Below are positions 11,046 through 22,904 of a stretch of DNA of 64,000 nt, in pieces. Numbering within the stretch: the first letter of the stretch is position 1; each line of letters opens with the position of its first letter. A model generated the notes under the pieces. The model did no database searches, had not been told where the DNA came from, and saw only the letters and a list, made by a program, of their open reading frames with translations. This DNA is from Pycnopodia helianthoides (taxonomy: Eukaryota; Echinodermata; Asteroidea; Forcipulatida; Asteriidae): assembly GCA_032158295.1 (NCBI GenBank), contig CM063246.1:2017371-2081370 (forward strand), written 5' to 3'. A program made the translations under genes and the position numbers.

Positions 11046-11265
11046 CCAGAAGTCTTGATAATTAGTTTACAGGTTATATACTGGAGATGGTTTAAATGCA
11101 AAAAGCAAACAAATTAAATTCTATTTTAGGTATTTTATTGATAACCAACAGCGGTTAACCACCACTAACCGGTTATTATTATTACTATACACTCCTGGTA
11201 ATGAAACCGAGGATGCCTCTTAAGTAAACTTAATCACTGTAGCTCGCAACCCTGAGGGAACCTCT
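11046..11265. other. non-coding spacer between two inverted SINE-1 copies
   Basis: Contains a GGTTAACCACCACTAACCGG pseudo-palindrome near 11152. Nothing else seen. Confidence 0.45.
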
Positions 11266-11532
11266 AAACAAGGGTGGTTGCTATGTCAACCAGAAACACC
11301 GGGGTTAATCCCCACCCTTCCATGATAAGTGTTCTGATGTTCTTTTACGTGCACTACCAATCCTAGTACATGGAACGTACGGCTTAATGTCCCACCCAAA
11401 GGACTAAGCAATTATGGTAAAGTATAATGCTCAAGGACACAAGTGCCTGGGCCGGGACTTGAACCCACACTCTGCTGATTAGAAACACCAACAAAGCTTG
11501 AGTCCTTTGCTCTGAACCGTTCGACATGCCAC
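11266..11532 (-). mobile_element. SINE-1 copy, inverted, old
   Basis: Same order as the 10680 copy but more diverged: ACCAGAAACACCGGGGTTAA, TACGGCTTAATGTCCCACCC, GGGACTTGAACCCACACTCT, CTGAACCGTTCGACATGCCA. Confidence 0.75.
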
Positions 11533-12231
11533 AAGGTACATGTGTATCATCAAATATCATCAAATAACATCAAATGAGAAATAAGAAAGAATACATTACA
11601 AAGAATACATTACATTACGACCAGTTGATCGTTTAAAGCCGCATCTTTCTTTTTACTCCCCTTTTTTTCTCTCAAAAAGACTCAAAAAATTGTTAATGTA
11701 TTTTTGCTTCCTCCTGGCTTCGTTCTAGTGACAAGTTTGATTTAATTTAACCATATTATAAGTTCTACAAAAACAACAATTTTTAGTCTGGCTTTTTGCT
11801 CCTTGAATAAAAATTAAAAAAATAAAAGGCCCTCATCTTCTTCTTTTTGAAAAAACCAGGACCATCAATCGGTGTATTTTTTTTAACCTGGCCTAACCTG
11901 GAAACTAATTATAACTATTCGAGTGTATGGTTTCAGTATCCATTCACTTGATAACAGTATCGGCCAACAGGATTGCCATGCTCTTATTGCAAATCAATCC
12001 TATAGTTTATTTTTGAGTTCATTTGGGGTTGGGGTAAGGGTTCTGATCAGGGCCCCATGTATGCCCCCCCCCCTCCCTCCTGGTTGTGCACTGATGTCAA
12101 AGCATCATTTTCATTAGATGCACAAATTGTTGTGTAGAAGCTCTGTTAATCAATGGGCTGCATTCAAATTGTTTTATTTATTTATTTATTTTTAAATCTC
12201 TTTTTTTTTATTCAGGGTAATTTTGTCTTTA
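11533..12231. other. non-coding, AT-rich
   Basis: Contains TCATCAAATATCATCAAATA microrepeats near 11550, poly-A/T-rich stretches and a C10 run near 12065. No gene evidence. Confidence 0.45.
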
Positions 12232-12406
12232 AAGGCTCGATACTTCACGGAGGCAATGGCGGCACTTGCCTTCATGGCCCCTGGTCATTGCCTTGGTGCC
12301 CCTTGAAATGTCTCTTTAGATATTTACAATTTCCTCGATAGAGGTGCCCTTTACCAAGGGGGAAAACGCCTTGGTCCCCTTGCCCTTAAAAAGGCATTCA
12401 GGCCTG
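12232..12406 (+). mobile_element. MITE family H copy
   Basis: Contains GATACTTCACGGAGGCAATG, GCCCCTGGTCATTGCCTTGG, TGCCCCTTGAAATGTC, AGATATTTACAATTTCCTC and AGGTGCCCTTTACCAAGG, and ends CATTCAGGCCTG, as at 19843 and 56737. Confidence 0.75.
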
Positions 12407-12641
12407 TGTTTGATTTTGTTTTCCTTTGGTGTATTGGTAAATTTGGTTAGCTCAGTGTGGCTTCATCATTTAAAAACCCAGCATCTTTGCGATTGACATT
12501 TTGATGGTACTGATTCTAAAGATGGTTGACCCGAGCAGTGTCTCACGCAGATTAGCCCAATTTGATTAGCCCAATTTTCGGACTGCGGACAATTGGCAGC
12601 AGGCTGGTGATTGAATTTGCCGCAGTTATACTACATTTGTG
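12407..12641. other. non-coding; family F-like remnant
   Basis: 12515-12620 contains TTAGCCCAATTTGATTAGCC and AATTTTCGGACTGCGGACAA, weakly like the inner end of the family F copy at 20030-20403. Otherwise nothing. Confidence 0.3.
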
Positions 12642-12853
12642 TTGAAGGATTTTTCCAAATTTCAAGATTTTTCTCAAAATCTCCTGGAGAGCCTTTTAGA
12701 GTATTTTTTAAAAGTATTAAAACAGTCACCAAAGGGAGAAAGAAATAGTCCACAATTGTGTCCAGCACCAGTAGTTTTGTATTTCTGGTGATGTACAGAG
12801 TCTGTAAACCTCCTGAATTGTAACATCCGGGAGGTTCTGGGTCTCGAATAAGG
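12642..12853 (+). mobile_element. interspersed repeat family N copy
   Basis: Matches 52353-52543: TCACCAAAGGGAGAAAGA, AAATAGTCCA, TTTCTGGTGATG, AGAGTCTGTAAA, TCCTGAATTG, AACATCYGGGAGGTTCTGGG, GAATAAGG. Confidence 0.7.
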
Positions 12854-13790
12854 CCTAAGACTAAGAGTGAGTAGAGTCTTTTTCAGAAATGTTTTTATTC
12901 GTCAAATCTTATCCCTGGTATTGGTCTAACAACACACCGTGTGACCAAAACATTTTGTGGAAGTTTAAGTTGTGACCAGACTAAAAGCTTTAGAAATCAG
13001 GTTTGGACTTAGGTATATGACTTGACTTCAGTCATTTTTTTATGGAATTGTTATTTGTAATTTCCATTAAAAAAAAAATAGCAATCTACACCTTAAAATG
13101 TACACTTCTCACATGACTAGGCTCAGCAATAATTTTATTCACTGGACTCGTGTTTGGATCTATACAAGTACTGTCTGTCGGAGAAACCGTTACTTCAAGT
13201 AAATTTAGGTTGTTTAGTAGAAAGAAAATGCTGAGGGGGTGGTGGAGAATGAAACCAATGCTTCATCAATCATCAGTGAAAAATTGCAGTTTGTATTTAC
13301 CTGACATGTCATTAAAACTGCCCTCACATCTGAAAGACCCAATTTTTACTCTGTCTGGAAAGGTCCGAATAACATCTTGAATTCTAGTTAACAATGTATC
13401 TCCCCCTTTTTTTTCTTCTACATTATCGACCAACCGGGCTCTTTCAAACTGGTAACACCTCACTCCCGCAGTCGACAGAGTGGAGCTGACTTGCATTTGC
13501 CAGACACAGATTGACGGCTTTACATCCAAATGCAAATGTCTCTCATCGTTGGCTTTTGTATCACATGGTGACACATCTGCTTCTCTCTTAGTCAGAGAGA
13601 GAAATCGGCTAGAATCAGAGCAAAGCTATCTCTCTGATCTAGCGTGGCAGTTTGGGGGGGGGGGTTTGAGATCTCCAATATGGATGTCAGGACACTGGCA
13701 TTTTGGGGCTGTTGAGTGAGTGGGAACAGTTTGACCTCTTCTCTGCCCTCCCCATCCAACGAAAACAAGGGTTTCCCCCGCCTTTCAGAC
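12854..13790. other. non-coding, no feature recognised
   Basis: Unique-looking sequence with a G10 run near 13655. Open frames of 66-102 codons on both strands overlap one another and carry no recognisable domain. Possible non-coding regulatory DNA, but nothing shows it. Confidence 0.4.
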
Positions 13791-14080
13791 ACAACATCAA
13801 CAATAACAATAATTTAACAACAGGACGAAAAGCAACAACAGCAATAAGAACAATAATGATGCAATGACAACACCAACAACAGCAATAGCCACAACATCAA
13901 CAATAACAATAATTTAACAACAGGACAAAAAGCAACAACAGCAATAACAACAATAATGATGCAACAACAACACCAACAACAGCAATAGCCACAACATTAA
14001 CAAAAACAACACCATCAACAACAGCCACAACAACAGCAACAACAACAACAACAACCACAACAATAGCTAACAACAGCAAT

Positions 14081-14115
<35 letters not shown>

Positions 14116-14116
14116 A
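13791..14116 (+). repeat. ACA/CAA trinucleotide array with a 100-bp tandem duplication
   Basis: 13791-13890 and 13891-13990 are near-identical 100-bp units (ACAACATCAACAATAACAAT ... CAATAGCC), followed by a purer CAACAACAAC run to 14116. A leucine/valine-only minus-strand open frame here is an artefact of the array. Confidence 0.9.
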
Positions 14117-14736
14117 AGCAGGAACTAATCACATTAAAAACAAGAAGTGTACAAAGATGAAGTTTCAAATCATGAATGCCGTTTTCTTTTTCTGCCTTTT
14201 ATATTAGTTTGTTTTAATGACTCTTTCACCATGCAGTTATTTTTCAAATCCTGGAGACATCTGTTGTGTCATTTCTTACTCAGTTCTTACTATGCACCAA
14301 CCAGTTGAAATCATAAATAACTAAATAGATAAATAAATAAATGTTTGACAAAATTATTAAATAAATGTCAGTTCTTTGTGTACTGTATTTGCAGTACTGT
14401 ACTGTATTATTGTGAAAAGTAATAACAATCTCAAACATTACCAAGTTGCATTTTACAAAATGTGTTTTTTGGGTAGTTTACCAGTTTATTGTGATTCATG
14501 AATAAATGTTGTGTACATGGAGCATTGCACATAATAGGTGCTATTGCCTGGTACTTCAACGGAGGCAATCCTGTTCGCAAATTGTGATGTAATTCCACTG
14601 TCAGCCACGCCCTCTTCACACAAACTGGCTCCAACAATTACCAGAATCTCATAGGAGTTGCATTGAGCTAGTTTTTGTGTGAGGATTTATGTCAGAAAAG
14701 TTAACTGAACTTGGCTTTTACGTTCCTCAAAGACTC
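14117..14736. other. non-coding; ATAA microsatellite
   Basis: A TAAATAAATAAATG tract lies near 14328-14343, and GTACTG repeats lie near 14380-14405. No gene evidence. Confidence 0.45.
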
Positions 14737-14875
14737 CAGGGGTCGATTTCACAATACTCTTCCTAACTTAGGACTAGTCCTAGGCAATGCAAGAATAGGA
14801 CTAGTCTTAGTAAAGACAGTACGGTCCTAACTTCAGATAAGACTTGTCTTATCTCTTTGTGAAATCGGCCCCTGG
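14737..14875. mobile_element. inverted-repeat element family K copy
   Basis: Ends CAGGGGTCGATTTCAC and GTGAAATCGGCCCCTG. The arms continue as CTTCCTAACTTAGGACTAGT and related motifs. Same structure as 54116-54290. Confidence 0.8.
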
Positions 14876-15052
14876 TCTTCTCAGAATTAGAAGTTTTTGC
14901 CTTTGGACGAAGAAATAACTTTGAATGATGAAATGGGTGATTTTTGGTAAAATGACACACAAACATAATATGCCAGCTTTGGAGCTGGAAGCAGCTGAAA
15001 CATTGGGTGAGCAGCGGATGCGGGCTCGTGTGACGCAATGATTTACCAACAG

Positions 15053-15180
15053 GAGTGCCCCCCATCCCCTTGGTCATTGCCTTCTTGGTGGGGGTGCCTC
15101 TTGAAATGTCTCAGTACAAATTTTACATTAGTGGTGCTCTTTACTTACGAAAAACTGCCCTGCCCTTTTCTTTGTTCCAG
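15053..15180 (+). mobile_element. MITE family H fragment
   Basis: Diverged copy: CCTTGGTCATTGCCTTCTTG, TGCCTCTTGAAATGTCTC, GTGGTGCTCTTTAC. Both terminal CAGGCCTG ends are lost. Confidence 0.55.
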
Positions 15181-15211
15181 TGATGCAGATTATTACATCA
15201 AAAACTACTCC

Positions 15212-15563
15212 TTAAAGCACAATGTACAACATTGGTAATTTTCAAAGACTAGTATCTGCGCTTTATGTGCCCCAACATGAAATAACAAACCTGTGAAATG
15301 TTAAGCTCAATCGGTCATCGGAGTCATGAGAAAATAGTGAAAAACCCTTTTATATGTATTCACTGTTTTCAAATATCGGGTTATGGACATACGCGATAAA
15401 GACTAATTGTTTTACTCATTTCCTAAAAACTATCTGCATTGTAAGCAAAACTGTTCCATGGGAAGTTTCCAACTATGACCACCTTTATACCATGTAAGTT
15501 TTTATGTGCAAATCTGTGAACATTTATATTTTCAATCTTACCAATGTTGTACACACCCTTTAA
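15212..15563 (+). mobile_element. MITE related to families A and B
   Basis: TTAA at both ends (TTAAAGCACAATGTACAACA ... TGTTGTACACACCCTTTAA). The left half resembles family A (ATTGGTAATTTTCAAAGACT, AAATAACAAACCTGTGAAAT) and the right half resembles family B (CATGTAAGTTTTTATGTGCA, CAATCTTACCAATGTTGTAC). It may be a recombinant or an ancestral form. Confidence 0.7.
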
Positions 15564-15674
15564 GGTATAATTCTGCTTGTTCATCAGAGAAGCCTGTTAC
15601 TTGTAAAGTCCCAGGGTCTGGCAAAGGATCAAGAACAAGGTGCGGCGGGGGTTTTCAGTGACTTGGCCAGCATG

Positions 15675-15890
15675 CAGGACCAGTTAGTTTGTCATTTCAA
15701 TAGTCTGCCAGCCTTTTCACTGGTCCACATCTTTTACGGTTTTCTTTCAACACTGTCATTTTGTATGGTATCTCAGTTTGGAACCAGTGCAGGCAGTGGC
15801 TTACATATAAATGTTTAGCTTTTGGAAGCAATGAACTAGCCAGCCAGACCACTTGGACAGAATTTTGACTGGTTGTCAGAAATTATAAGT
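15675..15890 (-). mobile_element. family I copy, inverted and diverged
   Basis: Contains TTTTCACTGGTCCACATCTT, TTTCAACACTG and AACTAGCCAGCCAGACCACT, reverse complements of family I landmarks at 7505 and 30353. Confidence 0.55.
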
Positions 15891-15904
15891 GGCATTTGGC
15901 TGTT

Positions 15905-16294
15905 GAAGGGAGGGTAAACCTTTGGTAATTACCCCCAAAATTTATGACCATAAAAACTTACTTGGTAAGAAGCACTGCAGCTGTTGACAATGTATAACAT
16001 GTTGAGAAACGATTGCCTTCTAAGGGAACGTAGTTTTAGAGAAAGGGATTCAAATTTTTTTTAATCCGCATGAAACGTTTCTCAGATTGTGTATTCCGAG
16101 TACGGGTTATTCTTCCTGTGTGGAAATAATCGCCACAGATTTTCGGCGATATCTCAAAAACTCCACCACCCTTGAAATGAAATTTGTACAGGTTAGTTTT
16201 ATTTGTATATATCTACATGTGTAAAGGATTAAAACAATCGAACGAATCCAAAAACCAAAGGTATAAGTACCCAAAGGTATACTTTGTCTTTAAA
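15905..16294 (+). mobile_element. MITE family D copy
   Basis: GGGAGGGTAAACCTTTGGTA, AAGCACTGCAGCTGTTGACA, CTGTGTGGAAATAATCGCCA, TCGAACGAATCCAAAAACCA and end ACTTTGTCTTTAAA. A short duplication of CCAAAGGTATA near the right end. It abuts a family B element through one shared TTTAAA (16289-16294). Confidence 0.8.
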
Positions 16295-16631
16295 GGCCCT
16301 GTACACTATTGGTAAGATCGAAAAACACAGTGTTCACAGATTCACACATAACTTACATGATTTAAAGTAAGTAATGGTAGAAAGGGTTCCTTAAAATATT
16401 TCTGCCTAAAATGCTATCGTTTCTGAGAAACAAGTAAAACAATAGTAATTATCACGCGCGATAATTTGAAAAAACAGAAAACACATAAGATCTCTTTTCA
16501 CTATTTTCTTGTGACCTCGATGACCAATTGAGCTCAAACTTTCAAAGGTTTGTTTGTTCATGCATATGTTTAATCACACAAAATGTGGACACTGATTTTG
16601 AGCTGTTACCAAAAGTGTACAATACCTTTAA
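16289..16631 (+). mobile_element. MITE family B copy (complete)
   Basis: Starts TTTAAAGGCCCTGTACACTA and ends AAAAGTGTACAATACCTTTAA. Contains the palindrome ATTATCACGCGCGATAAT and GTTTCTGAGAAAC. A partial inverted copy is at 3213-3430, and a diverged copy at 53360-53689. Confidence 0.85.
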
Positions 16632-16827
16632 GGGAGTCACTGAACGGTATCAATCAGGGCCTGCATTGAGATTTGAGAGGTACCTGATTCATTCATGTAT
16701 TGACCTTATTCCTTATACTGTCACCATGCAGCACATTCTCTCATAACAACACTTTTTACAGCCCAACCTTACACCCAGAAGTCTCCTGACAGTTAAAAAT
16801 GTAAACATGTATTTCTTTGAGGACGTA

Positions 16828-17127
16828 GACTCGTGGACAAGTCTTAAAATTTGTTTGTCGCTATGATAACGTAACGGCTGTTTAATGATTCTCGCGATAC
16901 TGCTGCCATTCTCGCGAGACTGCTGCTCCCGCGAGACTTCTGCTCACGTGACTAACGGCCCCATTTCAGGAGCCAGCAGTCTTGCGAGAGAGCAGCAGGG
17001 AGCCAGCAGTCTTGCGAGAGAGCAGCAGGAGCCAGGAGTCTCGCGAGAGAGCAGGGGTACCGCGAGAGTCGCATGAGAGCCGTTACGCTTTAACCGCGAC
17101 AAACAGTTATTGACATGTCCACCAGTC
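16828..17127. mobile_element. 300-bp inverted-repeat element rich in TCTCGCGAGA
   Basis: The left arm GACTCGTGGACAAGTC then TGTTTGTCGC pairs with the right arm GCGACAAACAGTTATT then GACATGTCCACCAGTC. Inside, CGTAACGGCT and AGCCGTTACG form a second inverted pair. The core has three direct units of about 30 bp (from 16969, 16999 and 17028: GGAGCCAGCAGTCTTGCGAG) and inverted counterparts on the left (CTCGCGAGACTGCTGCTCC). Open frames here are repeat artefacts. Confidence 0.75.
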
Positions 17128-19842
17128 AAAAGAGAACCAAACTGTGTAAATATTTTAACTGTGAATCACGAAAAAAATACAAGTGGCATGACACATTGGA
17201 GGCCTCTCAAGTTGCACCCATGAAGTTGAAATGTTGGCTATATTTGTACATTGTACACTTTGCGTTGACAACAAAATGAACAATCCGTTGCAGAAATAAT
17301 TGCACAGACTGACAACTTGCTATTCTGGCCTAGTGCGCGTAAGTAAACACAGACATCAGTGCATTTTTAAAAACCAACAGCGATCAACATAATCTTTGTT
17401 TTGTATTTTTTCCCACTAAATTATCTGTTTTCGCGACCGTTGTCCGAAATAAATCACACAGACCAAACCACTTCCTAAAGCACTGAGCATATTTGCCATA
17501 ATTGAGTCGTTGATTAAGATGCACAGGAAACTGGTTTTAAATTGAAAATTGATTTTTTGTTCTCCCCCCCCTCTCTTCTCTCTCTGTCTCAGTCGTTCCC
17601 ACACATCTCTCTTCTGCCTCTATATTCTCTCTCTCCCTCTCTCTCATTGTACCCCCTACATCTTCCTTACCACACACGGGAGAAAAGGCTGGAGGCTACC
17701 TGAAGCTCAAGTATGCCCTGGCCTGGGTTAATGCTTGGGACACTTGAGCAGTCGTCTGTCTAGTAGATACTTGAATACAGACTACCCCCCCCCCCCCTTC
17801 AACCACATGGTAACCTCATGCCTAGGTGATAGCTTGATCATATCGCTTGACCGTTTACAGACCTGCTCACTGCAGTCAATGGGGAGTTAATCGCATTGCA
17901 GCCCTGTTTGATGGGATAGAATCTCTTAAGCATAGTACACTCTATGATATGCACATAATCAATTGTGTCCCAATTTTGTTTAGTGATATTTAGCCTTCAG
18001 ACCTGCTGCCCCGCTCACACACAAAGTCTCTAATGATAGCTGTATAAATTATGTAAACATTTGACTTCCAGTCCATCTCTCACAGATTAATACAATTACA
18101 AACCAAGTAAGGATCAATCAGTTTGTTGTAATTGTCATTTCACACAAACTGTACACACTGTGTGTATGCAAACTCGCTGTGATGTAGACCATGTGACCTG
18201 TGACATCACAATGTTTACAAAAGAGCCACGGAGCCTGGACTTCCTGTAGGCACAATTTGTGCACTGCCCAACAAAAGAAACATCAAATTTTATATTTGAT
18301 GGAGATTGCACTGTTTGATTTTTATCAACTTTTGATTTAAAGAGAGGGGCAGGGGGGGGGGGGCATCTAAAAAAAAGTGGAAATTTTGCACAAAATGTAA
18401 AATTTTTCCCACATGACCAGTGTAGTATCTTGCCTACCAGAAAGGTCCTGGAGTGTACAAGGTCACTCTGTTTTGTACACAAAGGTTGCATGTTCTATTC
18501 TACAACAGTGTACATGTACATGTACATCAAACTGCGTAGATCTTGTACGAATACAATATACAGAACACGTTTTCATCCAGCGAATGTAGCTCATGAGAAC
18601 AAATAACCCCAAGGGAAAGTGCCGCTATTTATTCATACACCTGAAGAAAAAAAAGAAGAAGAGAGAATATGAAGAACTGACTATCTCAACATTTAATTAC
18701 CATCATGGAAAATAACAAATTACATGTACAAGAATGGGCTCCCTTAAAAGTGAAATGAAAAAAAAAAAAGGATGTGTAATGTGAAATATGCCGCAAATTC
18801 TGGTTTAATTAAGTTGCTCATGATTCCCAAGGGATATTTGCTCAATAAATAGACCTGGAATCAGTGTGGTCAATAACGATGGTTCTTAAAACTCTCCCGT
18901 CGTCGTACTTGAATTTTTTTTTTTTGGTCTTTGCATTTCCTTTAGACAGTCTTTTTCTTTTTGTATGTGTTGTTGCTGTTAGTGACTGTCTTCATTAATA
19001 TAGTGTTATGAATAATTGGACCGGCGGTGCGGGTACTGATCACATAAAGGCAGACAGGCAGAAGTGTCTGTGGAGCCATGGTGGTGCATTGAAGCGTTCC
19101 GCCGTTACACCAAGTCACAACGCCGATAAAACAGACAACATACACAGACCTCACAAGAGCTGCCACGTATGCCCGTCTTCATTTGTCATGTGATTGACTG
19201 ACTTGGAACAGCTACACACTCGAGAGTGGAAAAGAGGGAAGAAAGAGAAGGGGGGAAAAAAAGAGAAAGAGAGATAAAAACAAAAGAAGAAAAAAAATTA
19301 CTGTCCGAGGCTTGTGCTGCTTCAACTGCGTGCGGTCTTTGGAGAGCACACAAGATGCTGTCGTGACTCAAGATATAGCTGGCTGGTTATGTGTGAAATG
19401 ACGATTAAATATACTTGCAACAGAAACATTTCTTGGGGTAACTGATAGCGTTCAGTGACATTGCTACATTTAAGTTGATATTCCCATGTTAGTAATTTTT
19501 TTCCCCTGTGTTGAAAAGCTGTGTTTGTTTTTTTTTATCTGAAAAAAAAAACACACACAGAAAGAAGAAGCTGAATTTGCAAACTGCTTACCAACCAAAT
19601 TGACGATAAGTGATATTGCTTGTTTCGAGCCTTGCAGATTCTTTCGCGTAACAATGAAACATTTTTCAGCCAATGGTTTACAAAATTAATAACAAAGATT
19701 CTGTATACATTTCAAGAATTGTTTTTTCATTTTTATATCCAATGACTATTTTGTAGCTATCATCATCATTATTTTTTTTTTTTAATTACCGATGACTATT
19801 TTGTCCCAGACAAAATTGTTGTGTACACACAATTTGATCAGG
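17128..19842. other. non-coding; CT-rich tract, homopolymers, TGTACA repeats
   Basis: A pyrimidine tract at 17565-17645 (CTCTCT runs), a C13 run near 17786, a G11 run near 18353, a GTACATGTACATGTACAT tract near 18511, and purine-rich AAAGAGAAAGAGAG near 19260. I see no splice-flanked open frame with a known domain. Confidence 0.5.
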
Positions 19843-19990
19843 CCTGATACTTCACAGAGGCAATGGAGGCAATTGCCTCCGTTGCCCCTGGTCATTGCCT
19901 TGGTGCCCCTTGAAATGTTCCATTAGAAATGTTAATTTCCCTCATCGCAGCGCCCTTCACTGAAGTGAAATCTACTTTGTCCCTTACAGG
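19843..19990 (+). mobile_element. MITE family H copy (right end diverged)
   Basis: GGCCTGATACTTCACAGAGG, GGCAATTGCCTCCGTTGCCC, CTGGTCATTGCCTTGGTGCC and TTGAAATGTTCC, then decays. An internal GGAGGCAATTGCCTCC palindrome is present. Confidence 0.7.
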
Positions 19991-20029
19991 AATGAAGTAT
20001 CAGACCTTCGAACAGTGGCCCAATTTCTT

Positions 20030-20403
20030 GGGACTGCTTGATCTACAAAATTGCCTAGCCCAATTTTCGCCGAAAGAAATTGTTGTCTCTGAACAAACTT
20101 TGACAGATGATGCTGTTTCAAGATGGGAAAAACATACAAAAACTTTTGCATATGTGCCACAGACAATGCAAAAATTACATGTAACATGCAAAATTGTTTG
20201 TACATGGCTGATTATGGATTTAAGATCGAGCCGGGGGTACCGGTACAATTTCATTTTTAGTTTTTAATAAACCAAACTACCACTTATCATTGGCACCTTA
20301 AACAAAAACTTTTTTAATTTCTTGAATCTATAAAAATAGCTGTTTAAGATTTAATTTCAAATTTTGTGTCAGATCTGCCAAAAATCAGATCTAGCATCTT
20401 TAA
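20030..20403 (-). mobile_element. MITE-like family F copy 2, inverted
   Basis: Reverse complement of 9666-10156: TGACAGATGATGCTGTTTCA, GCCACAGACAATGCAAAAAT, ACATGTAACATGCAAAA, TACCACTTATCA, and end GCATCTTTAA. Confidence 0.65.
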
Positions 20404-20514
20404 CACAAAAGTTAGCCGAGCAAAAAAATTGTGTTCACCAGCACAAGGTAACCAGTCGAAATGTATCATTTGTGTTATTTGTTACATGGTCCCCCGCACT
20501 AGAGCATAAATGTG

Positions 20515-20560
20515 TTAAGCAAATTTAACTGCTTAAAGCAGCTCTATGAATCTGGTCTCT
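20515..20560. mobile_element. family G remnant
   Basis: TTAAGCAAATTTAACTGCTT then AGCAGCTCTATGAATCTGGT, the right terminus of a G element. Confidence 0.45.
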
Positions 20561-22904
20561 GTATGAACATAATTAGACCTGCATGGACAGTTCTTCTAAG
20601 GGACAATAAATGGCGTCACGTAATTGGCACAATCTGTTTTTATAGGACACACAACAAAATCACAATTCGTTATTATACGACGCATTAAATGTTGAGATCA
20701 ACAGAAACCATACTAGTCAGACTGAAATAAACAGCTTTTAAAAGTACACACCACAAAAAAAGGCTCACTTCCTGATTTTATTAGAGAATTTATGAGTGTA
20801 AGGTAGAGGATTTTTTTTCTTCTTCTATTCTCGAGTGCAAGTGTGTGTGTACTTTCATTAGCATCATGTTATTGCATTACCGCGGTGTGTACGCATACTG
20901 TTTACATGTACATGTACGGACAGCATGTACACAAGCATGCATTTTAACCGTGCTTACATTTTTTTAGGAATCCTTTTCAGCAAGCCATCTAAGAGCCCAC
21001 GTGTTAATAATACATGCAGATGTATGCTCACACATGTGCAGCTTTGAGATTATTTTTGAGAAAATTTTAAATAAACAACGTGTACAAACATGTGCCAAGT
21101 GGATATTAAGCAGGTGTCGTATAGGAAATTCATTGCATACTTGGCCGTCCGAACATTTCTTACTTCTGAGTACAGGTTGTTCCCGACAATGGGAATGTGA
21201 AAATGTCCTCAATTTTACATGTAAAATAACTGACCAAAATTAAGAACCACTTTCAGAAACTGGCAAATTACGGAAGATTTATAATGTGCATATAGAATCG
21301 TAGAGTGTTGTCCTTGCATGCTGCGAGCATCAGTACATCACGGAGGTATTTATTTGCAATTCAGTCTGTGCACCAGCCGGGGAGTATTTTTAGCATTGGG
21401 GCAGCTGAATTTATTAATCCATTGAATAACAGCGTTTGATTGATGATACATTGGCACATATTGCAACCTCGGTCGGGTCGCCATGACGGAGTGACAGGAG
21501 CAATCCGAGTCGAGAGAGCGAGAGATTGAAGAGAGAGGGTGAGATTGTGTTCACACACACACACACACAGACTAGCTCTACCCGGTCGAGGCTTTCAGTG
21601 CCTTGGATATCAAAAACAGTCTCTTATCTCTAACTCCTTATTGGGGTCCCCATATCCCTTTGCCATCCAAACCACCAGATGGGGAAGAAGTTACGTGAGA
21701 TTGCAGTTGGCATGTCTCGCTCCTCCATACTCTCACACATCCATCATGTCTTGGGTTGATCAAATGACATTGATAAAAAAGGAAGAAAAGAGAAATCAAG
21801 CAGATATCGAAGGGGGGTGGGATTGGTTATCACGTCCGTCCGTTGGTGAAATTAGGACAAATGCCTACCCAAAACAAACAAGAACACTCACACCAAACCG
21901 TAATGCACTCTCAGCTGCTGTTACTAAATCTTGTTATATTTGCATATTACGTGAACTTTCATCTCTCAATTTATTTCTTATGCTTGATTTGAAAACATAG
22001 GACAACAATCAAAAGGTTACATGTGTTGTAATATTAAAATCGTTTCTAGCGGGCTATAAAAACCTGATTTTAAAAAAGGTATTTGTGTGTTGTCATTTCA
22101 ATGCCATTTTTTTTGTCTAGTATCATTTGATTTGTACTCCTTAGTGATGGGTGCTTCAGATGGTTTTTTTTTTAATGTTTAATTGTATCATGTAGTCACT
22201 ATTTATTCCTTGAAATACTTAGTTTCTCAGAATCAGGAAATGTTTTTACTTTCAAAGGTATTATACAGGATTAGTAGAGCTGACAAAAAAAAAGTCGCAG
22301 ACAGTGTTCATGTTTTGTGTTGGTCAACAATACACATGAAATGACAATTACCTGTAAAAAATTTGGGCTTAATCCGTTGTGTGTGAGTCAGGAGAAAACA
22401 GTGAAAAGCATGCATGATTTTCAGCATGTAAACACATTGTTGTTAATTTTGGTTGTAGCAACCGAAATCAGCTTTTGTGTTTTTGTAGGTTTTTAGATAG
22501 TTTTCTTGAATATGACTTCACTTCAGAGGGGATAAATATTTCATAGAGTAAAAAAATGGTTCTAGTATGAACTTCATAATCAGTAAGCTTTCAGACTAAA
22601 ATTAATCAATGATGTTTTTTTTTATCTTTACCAATCCTGAGTAACTTTAAGTTGGCTTACTCTCGAAATTATTTTTGGGAATGAAACTATATACAGAAAA
22701 TAACAAAATAAGTTTTTAAAACATCAAGAAATATACTTATTGTAATAAATAATATAAAAAAACAAAACATAAACAGCACTTGTGAGATGATACACTACAA
22801 ACTTTTTTGAGCCTTTGGGCTAGAAAACAATGCAGTTAATTTATTATTGACTGTTATCAACTAACACATGTTTCATAACATGATGAAGAGTTTGAGCTTT
22901 ATCT
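20561..22904. other. non-coding; CA dinucleotide tract at 21552-21569
   Basis: A (CA)9 run lies at about 21552-21569. A 153-codon open frame at 21539-22000 starts inside this CA run and has no recognisable domain, so I do not call it. The rest is AT-rich with nothing recognised. Confidence 0.45.

Noticed and set aside
13897..14115. Minus-strand Leu/Val-rich open reading frame resembling a membrane protein
   Set aside because: Direct translation of the CAA/ACA trinucleotide array.
21539..22000. 153-codon open reading frame
   Set aside because: Begins in a CA microsatellite, has no recognisable domain, no splice sites and no biased composition.
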